Notes under the pieces: generated by a model
Told to the model about the DNA's origin: nothing
The model's input: only the letters and a program-made list of their open reading frames with translations
Databases searched by the model: none
Program-made: the position numbers and the translations under genes
Shown: positions 7,795-10,346 of the stretch, one piece after another
Numbering within the stretch: position 1 is the first letter of the stretch
How the letters are laid out: every line of letters starts with the position of its first letter
From: Bacteroides sp.
GTDB taxonomy: Bacteria > Bacteroidota > Bacteroidia > Bacteroidales > Bacteroidaceae
Assembly: GCF_030151085.1 (NCBI RefSeq)
Contig: NZ_JASLER010000050.1
Coordinates: 1-10,346, forward strand
DNA length: 10,346 nucleotides
Direction: 5' to 3'

Positions 7795-8367
7795 ATGCTA
7801 AGGATTCAGACCCCAAACGGAGAAAACAAGGTGCTATTGCACTCCTGCTGTGCACCTTGTTCTTCGGCTATCATCGAATGTATGTTGGAAAACGGCATTC
7901 GTCCAACTATATTTTATTGTAATCCCAATATTTATCCGCAGGAGGAATACGAGATCAGAAAAAATGAAGCCATCCGCTTTGTAACCTCCAAAGAGCTCGA
8001 TTTCATCGATGCAGATTATGATTATGCACACTGGTTGCACACCATAAAAGGTTTAGAGAACGAACCGGAACGAGGCGGGCGTTGCCTGAAATGCTTTACT
8101 TTGCGCCTAACGGAAACTGCCCGATATGCATCAGAGCATGGGTTTACACTGTTCACCACTACCCTTGCCTCTTCACGATGGAAAAGTCTGGAGCAAATTA
8201 ATAAAGCAGGAAAACAAGCTGCTGATCTCTATCCCGGCACCGAGTTCTGGGAACAGAACTGGCGTAAAGGTGGGCTTCAAGACCGGCGGAATGAGCTCCT
8301 TAAAGAATATGACTTCTATAACCAGCAATATTGTGGTTGCGAGTTTAGTATGCAGATGAAAAAATAA
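7795..8367 (+). CDS. queH: Epoxyqueuosine reductase QueH
   Basis: The 190-residue protein carries the QueH (formerly DUF208) signature: LLHSCCAPCSS near the N-terminus (C18, C19, C22), a second cysteine pair CLKC (C97, C100), the TTTLASSRWKS segment (121-131), and a C-terminal YCGC (C180, C182). The cysteines bind an iron-sulfur cluster in the family. QueH reduces epoxyqueuosine to queuosine at the wobble position of tRNAs with GUN anticodons (Asp, Asn, His, Tyr), replacing the unrelated cobalamin enzyme QueG. It acts in the cytoplasm. Length is within the family's range and no key residue is missing. The ATG is 2 bp after the DUF5009 stop, so translation is probably coupled and the promoter at about 6571 would serve both. 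No functional link between the two proteins is evident. Confidence 0.93.
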   Translation: MLRIQTPNGENKVLLHSCCAPCSSAIIECMLENGIRPTIFYCNPNIYPQEEYEIRKNEAIRFVTSKELDFIDADYDYAHWLHTIKGLENEPERGGRCLKCFTLRLTETARYASEHGFTLFTTTLASSRWKSLEQINKAGKQAADLYPGTEFWEQNWRKGGLQDRRNELLKEYDFYNQQYCGCEFSMQMKK

Positions 8368-8455
8368 TCTGTGTAACCTGATAATCAGCGTAATCTGTAG
8401 TCAAAGAAACATTCATAGTTTTCCCGTTTCGAATTAGGCATCATCTGTTACAGGG
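8368..8455. other. Gene-free stretch after queH with degenerate repeats
   Basis: Directly after the queH stop there are short degenerate copies of a TAATCTGTG-like word: TAATCTGTG at 8365, TAACCTGAT at 8374, AATCAGCG at 8383 and TAATCTGTAG at 8391. The rest up to 8455 shows no start codon with a useful frame. GGCATC...TTACAG at 8437-8453 may be a decayed copy of the unit that begins at 8456. No terminator is seen here. Confidence 0.35.
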
Positions 8456-8543
8456 ATCTATATATCCAGTCTGTTGCATCTATATTTCCAGAACACGGCA
8501 TCTATACATCCAGCGAGTGGCATCTATAGATCCAGTAAATGCC
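8456..8543. repeat. Tandem array A: four 22-bp units with core ATCTATANATCCAG
   Basis: Four units of exactly 22 bp follow one another. Each has a 14-bp core and an 8-bp variable part. Cores start at 8456, 8478, 8500 and 8522 and read ATCTATATATCCAG, ATCTATATTTCCAG, ATCTATACATCCAG and ATCTATAGATCCAG. The variable parts are TCTGTTGC, AACACGGC, CGAGTGGC and TAAATGCC, all ending in C and three of them in GC. The core varies only at positions 8 and 9, while the 8-bp part differs almost completely. The period equals about two turns of DNA. No reading frame of note crosses it. The units are too short and the conserved core too dominant for a CRISPR array. Confidence 0.85.
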
Positions 8544-8606
8544 ACACCTCAGCAGATGAGATGGCTGGCATTTGCCTTGAAAACCTCTGTGATTTTGGCG
8601 AAAATC
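8537..8606. repeat. Two hairpins between the tandem arrays
   Basis: AAATGCCA (8537-8544) pairs with TGGCATTT (8566-8573), an 8-bp perfect stem; its 21-nt loop holds a smaller CTCA/TGAG stem (8548-8551, 8557-8560). Further on, GATTTT (8591-8596) pairs with AAAATC (8601-8606) around GGCG. Neither is followed by a T-run. They show that the DNA linking the two arrays is also structured; no gene is seen in 8544-8627. Confidence 0.5.
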
Positions 8607-8627
8607 CCCGGCATTCCAGACGTTGAA

Positions 8628-8714
8628 GTGTGGCAAAACGGATAGTGTGTTTACCCTAAACAGATGATGCGTTTGGGCTAAACAGATGGTCTGTTCGGGG
8701 TAAACGCATCATGC
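8628..8714. repeat. Tandem array B: four ~22-bp units with core TAAACAGATG, plus nested inverted repeat
   Basis: Three 22-bp units start at 8649, 8671 and 8693. They begin GTTTACCC, GTTTGGGC and GTTCGGGG and continue TAAACAGATGATGC, TAAACAGATGGTCT and TAAACGCATCATGC. A 21-bp degenerate copy (8628-8648, containing AAAACGGATAGTGT) directly precedes them. Unit 4 is partly the reverse complement of the unit 2/3 junction, so ATGATGCGTTT (8664-8674) and AAACGCATCAT (8702-8712) form a perfect 11-bp inverted repeat. Within the loop, AACAGA (8681-8686) pairs with TCTGTT (8690-8695). The sequence differs from array A but the period is the same. Confidence 0.8.
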
Positions 8715-8742
8715 ATTCCGATATCTGCAAGATATTAACAGC

Positions 8743-8774
8743 AAGGTGGAAGCAAAATTTGCCTCCACCTTTTT
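8743..8774 (+). terminator. Hairpin with T-run, possible terminator of the DUF5009-queH operon
   Basis: AAGGTGGA (8743-8750) pairs with TCCACCTT (8764-8771). After one A.C mismatch the stem continues with GCAAA/TTTGC, making a nearly perfect 29-bp palindrome, and five T residues (8770-8774) follow. This is the right form for an intrinsic terminator on the plus strand, but it lies 375 bp after queH. The right arm CCTCCACCTTTTT (8762-8774) can instead pair over 13 bp with AAAAAGGTGGAGG at 8823-8835, so two structures compete. Confidence 0.5.
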
Positions 8775-8825
8775 AATTTGCTTCCACAGCACCTGTAATG
8801 CCGATGAACAGAGAGATACAGAAAA

Positions 8826-8848
8826 AAGGTGGAGGTGTGGAGGTGGAA
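8826..8848. repeat. 23-bp mirror repeat rich in GG doublets
   Basis: From 8826 to 8848 the plus strand reads the same forwards and backwards on a single strand (centre G at 8837): AAGGTGGAGGT, G, TGGAGGTGGAA. The strand has six GG pairs separated by one to three bases and is almost free of C. Such a sequence could form a two-layer G-quadruplex or, less likely because of the interspersed T residues, a triplex. It may also simply be the product of GGTGGAG duplication. Confidence 0.6.
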
Positions 8849-8919
8849 TGCATAAACTCTGCTTTGTTTGAGCATTCAAACATCCTTCTTTGGGAGATTT
8901 AAACCGGAGAAGTAGCAAA

Positions 8920-8958
8920 TAAAAAACCGAAACACAACATTAAAAGCTGTGTTTCGGT
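8920..8958 (-). terminator. Intrinsic terminator of the outer-membrane barrel gene
   Basis: On the minus strand ACCGAAACACA (8958-8948) pairs perfectly over 11 bp with TGTGTTTCGGT (8936-8926) around an 11-nt loop, and a run of six T (8926-8921) follows at once. It begins 38 bp after the stop of the gene ending at 8997. Complementary A residues lie only partly on the other side, so it is mainly a minus-strand terminator. Confidence 0.88.
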
Positions 8959-8996
8959 ATATATTGCCTAACAGAAGATGTTAGATAAGCGTAAAC

Positions 8997-9476
8997 TTAG
9001 AGTCCAAAAGAAATACCTACATTAAACACCAACTGGTTCCAATTATCGATAATCTGATATTTAAGTCCCAAGTCAAGAGTTACATTAGAAGCTATTTTAA
9101 AGTCAACACCAGCACCTAAGTTAATAGCTATTTGCCCATCGTTCAGACCACCTTTCCATAATTCGGAATGGAGTTTGGTATTGGCATATTCCAAACCCGC
9201 CAAAGGATAAACGGAAATCTTGCTGGCTACAGGAATTACATAATGCATGTTAGCTCCCAAATCCCACATAGAAACATAATCGTGCTTGAAGTAGTAATTA
9301 AAGACAGGCTCGATACGCCAGTTATCGGTAAAAGAATAGCGATACTTAACACCGAGACCAATATTTCTTTCATTACTAAAATTTAAGTTAGCGCCCAGTG
9401 ACGATTCACCCTTCTGTGCGAACGATGTTGTAGCAAAAGCACACAAACAGATCAATAGAACAAGAAATTTCTTCAT
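8997..9476 (-). CDS. Small outer-membrane beta-barrel protein
   Basis: I use ATG at 9476; a frame-consistent TTG 6 bp upstream is less likely because MKKFLVLLICLCAFATTSFA is a complete signal peptide with cleavage before QKGESS. The 159-residue product then shows alternating polar and hydrophobic strands, e.g. SSLGANLNFS, NIGLGVKYRYSF, WRIEPVFNYYF, SVYPLAGLEYA, QIAINLGAGVDF, VTLDLGLKYQI. It ends in LVFNVGISFGL, the kind of C-terminal strand used for outer-membrane insertion. About eight strands are predicted, as in OmpA/OmpX-type and OMP_b-brl family barrels. No peptidoglycan-binding domain follows. Its role (adhesion, stability or small-molecule passage) cannot be read from the sequence. It is a single-gene unit with its own terminator and is divergent from the phosphodiesterase gene. 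Confidence 0.85.
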   Translation of the reverse strand: MKKFLVLLICLCAFATTSFAQKGESSLGANLNFSNERNIGLGVKYRYSFTDNWRIEPVFNYYFKHDYVSMWDLGANMHYVIPVASKISVYPLAGLEYANTKLHSELWKGGLNDGQIAINLGAGVDFKIASNVTLDLGLKYQIIDNWNQLVFNVGISFGL

Positions 9477-9508
9477 AAGCAATTTCAGTTTTAGTTAATG
9501 ATTGGTGC

Positions 9509-9516
9509 CAAATTTA
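9509..9516 (-). promoter_or_regulatory. Candidate -7 box for the barrel gene
   Basis: The minus strand reads TAAATTTG, a full -7 match, which predicts a leader of about 25-27 nt before the ATG at 9476. No TTTG lies at the expected -33 spacing. It shares the 202-bp divergent gap with the phosphodiesterase promoter. Confidence 0.4.
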
Positions 9517-9556
9517 CTATTAATAATCAAAATAACGAATAATAGGTAATAAAAAC

Positions 9557-9588
9557 ATTGACATTTTACATTCTCTGCTCTAAATTTG
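9557..9588 (+). promoter_or_regulatory. Promoter of the phosphodiesterase-like gene
   Basis: ATTG at 9557-9560 (three of four bases of the -33 TTTG) is followed after 20 bp by TAAATTTG (9581-9588) and then C. This is the best -33/-7 pair in the window. It predicts a start near 9595 and a leader of about 84 nt before the ATG at 9679. Confidence 0.55.
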
Positions 9589-9678
9589 CGAGTATCAAAA
9601 GTTATTGCGTATTTTGGTATTTCATCCGAAAGAAAGATGTCAGACCCTAAACAACCGAAACAATTAAAAAACAGATAA

Positions 9679-10346
9679 ATGAAAAAAGTAACTATCTCAC
9701 TGATTTTATCCTTCCTTGCAGTGTGCTTTATTTCTACTCCTTGCCACGCCAAAGGAAAAGCAAAACACGTAGTATTAATCGGCCTCGACGGCTGGGGTGC
9801 TTACAGCATTCCCAAAGCAGAAATCCCAAACATCAAACAATTAATGAAAGACGGCAGTTATACGTTGGAAAAACGTTCTGTACTCCCCTCTTCAAGTGCC
9901 GTCAACTGGGCTTCCATGTTTATGGGTGCCGGTCCCGAGCTACATGGATATACGGAATGGGGTTCAAAAACACCTGAATTGCCCTCACGCGAAACAAACC
10001 AACACGGAATATTTCCTACTATCTTTTACTTGCTGCGCAATGCCCAACCCAAAGCTGAAATAGGCTGCCTATACGAGTGGGACGGCATCAAATATCTGGT
10101 TGATACTCTATCTATGAGCCATCATGCGTTAGCTCCCGATTACAACGCTCATCCTGAAGCATTATGCGGTATGGCAGAAGAGTACATCAAAGAAAAGAAA
10201 CCGACATTACTTGCCGTATGCTTTGACAACCCCGACCATGTAGGACATCAGGCAGGACATGATACACCCGAATATTATGCCAAATTGAAAGAACTGGATA
10301 CTTACGTCGGCCGTATTGTGCAAGCTGTAAAGGATGCAGGCATGCT
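9679..10346 (+). CDS. Secreted alkaline phosphatase-fold phosphodiesterase (type I PDE/NPP-like), 3' end cut by window edge
   Basis: The frame opens at ATG 9679 and is still open at the window edge, giving 222 full codons of a protein probably twice as long. Residues 1-24 form a signal peptide (MKK, hydrophobic core, CHA before KGK). HVVLIGLDGWG (30-40) has the first metal-binding Asp, D37. LPSSSAVNWASMFMG (69-83) is the position of the catalytic Ser/Thr nucleophile in the family, most likely S73 preceding the A-V-N. DNPDHVGHQAGHD (183-195) supplies further metal ligands (D186, H190). These fit the type I phosphodiesterase/nucleotide pyrophosphatase branch of the alkaline phosphatase superfamily, which cleaves phosphate mono- or diesters with two zinc ions. 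The substrate is not evident. Close sulfatase relatives are excluded because no CxPxR formylglycine motif is present. It would act in the periplasm. Confidence 0.85.
   Translation, partial: MKKVTISLILSFLAVCFISTPCHAKGKAKHVVLIGLDGWGAYSIPKAEIPNIKQLMKDGSYTLEKRSVLPSSSAVNWASMFMGAGPELHGYTEWGSKTPELPSRETNQHGIFPTIFYLLRNAQPKAEIGCLYEWDGIKYLVDTLSMSHHALAPDYNAHPEALCGMAEEYIKEKKPTLLAVCFDNPDHVGHQAGHDTPEYYAKLKELDTYVGRIVQAVKDAGM

Noticed and set aside
8456..8714. CRISPR array
   Set aside because: Units are 22 bp in all, with 8-bp variable parts, far below normal repeat and spacer lengths. There are two different cores and no cas gene in view.
8709..8918. A 69-codon minus-strand frame across the repeats
   Set aside because: It has no family resemblance, runs through the hairpin and mirror-repeat DNA that dictates its odd composition (PPPHLHLF), and lacks a promoter-like sequence. 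It is best explained as chance.
8368..8996. Insertion sequence remnant
   Set aside because: No transposase fragment, no terminal inverted repeats bounding the interval and no target-site duplication could be found by eye. A heavily decayed element cannot be fully excluded.
9495..9752. An 84-codon minus-strand frame covering the divergent promoter region
   Set aside because: It overlaps the start and signal peptide of the phosphodiesterase gene and both candidate promoters, and has no family resemblance.

Overview
The window looks like a chromosomal segment of a gut Bacteroides or close relative, judged by gene content rather than database comparison. It has moderate G+C, AT-rich leaders without strong Shine-Dalgarno sequences, and several TAnnTTTG boxes (the -7 element of Bacteroidales promoters). 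It carries lipoprotein glycoside hydrolases beside a DUF6377/SusR-like membrane regulator, plus DUF5009 and QueH proteins typical of that order.

Left half (1-6513, all minus strand): a glycan-utilisation cluster. In transcription order it holds a one-component membrane regulator (6513-4921), a GH30 glucanase lipoprotein (4736-3246), a GH5 lipoprotein (3186-1933) and a GH3 beta-glucosidase cut by the left edge (1836 to <1). The GH30 looks like the Bacteroides beta-1,6-glucanase type and the GH3 like an exo-beta-glucosidase. The simplest reading is an endo/exo set for a beta-glucan, possibly fungal beta-1,6-glucan. GH5 would supply a second endo or debranching activity. No SusC/SusD pair is visible; it may lie left of position 1 or be absent. 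The GH5-GH3 gap holds a strong palindrome/hairpin element, and the leader upstream of GH30 holds short direct repeats that could be regulator sites.

Middle (6608-8367, plus strand): a divergent two-gene operon. A DUF5009/HGSNAT-like multispanning membrane acyltransferase is followed 2 bp later by queH, which makes the last enzyme of tRNA queuosine synthesis.

8368-8996 is a 629-bp stretch with no convincing gene, and it is the most unusual part of the window. It contains two different tandem arrays, each of four ~22-bp units. Between and after them lie several hairpins, a pair of competing GGTGGAGG inverted repeats and a 23-bp mirror repeat rich in GG doublets. It ends in a clear intrinsic terminator for the gene to its right.

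Right end: a small outer-membrane beta-barrel protein (minus, 9476-8997), divergent from a secreted phosphodiesterase/nucleotide-pyrophosphatase-like protein (plus, 9679 to >10346) that has the best promoter in the window.
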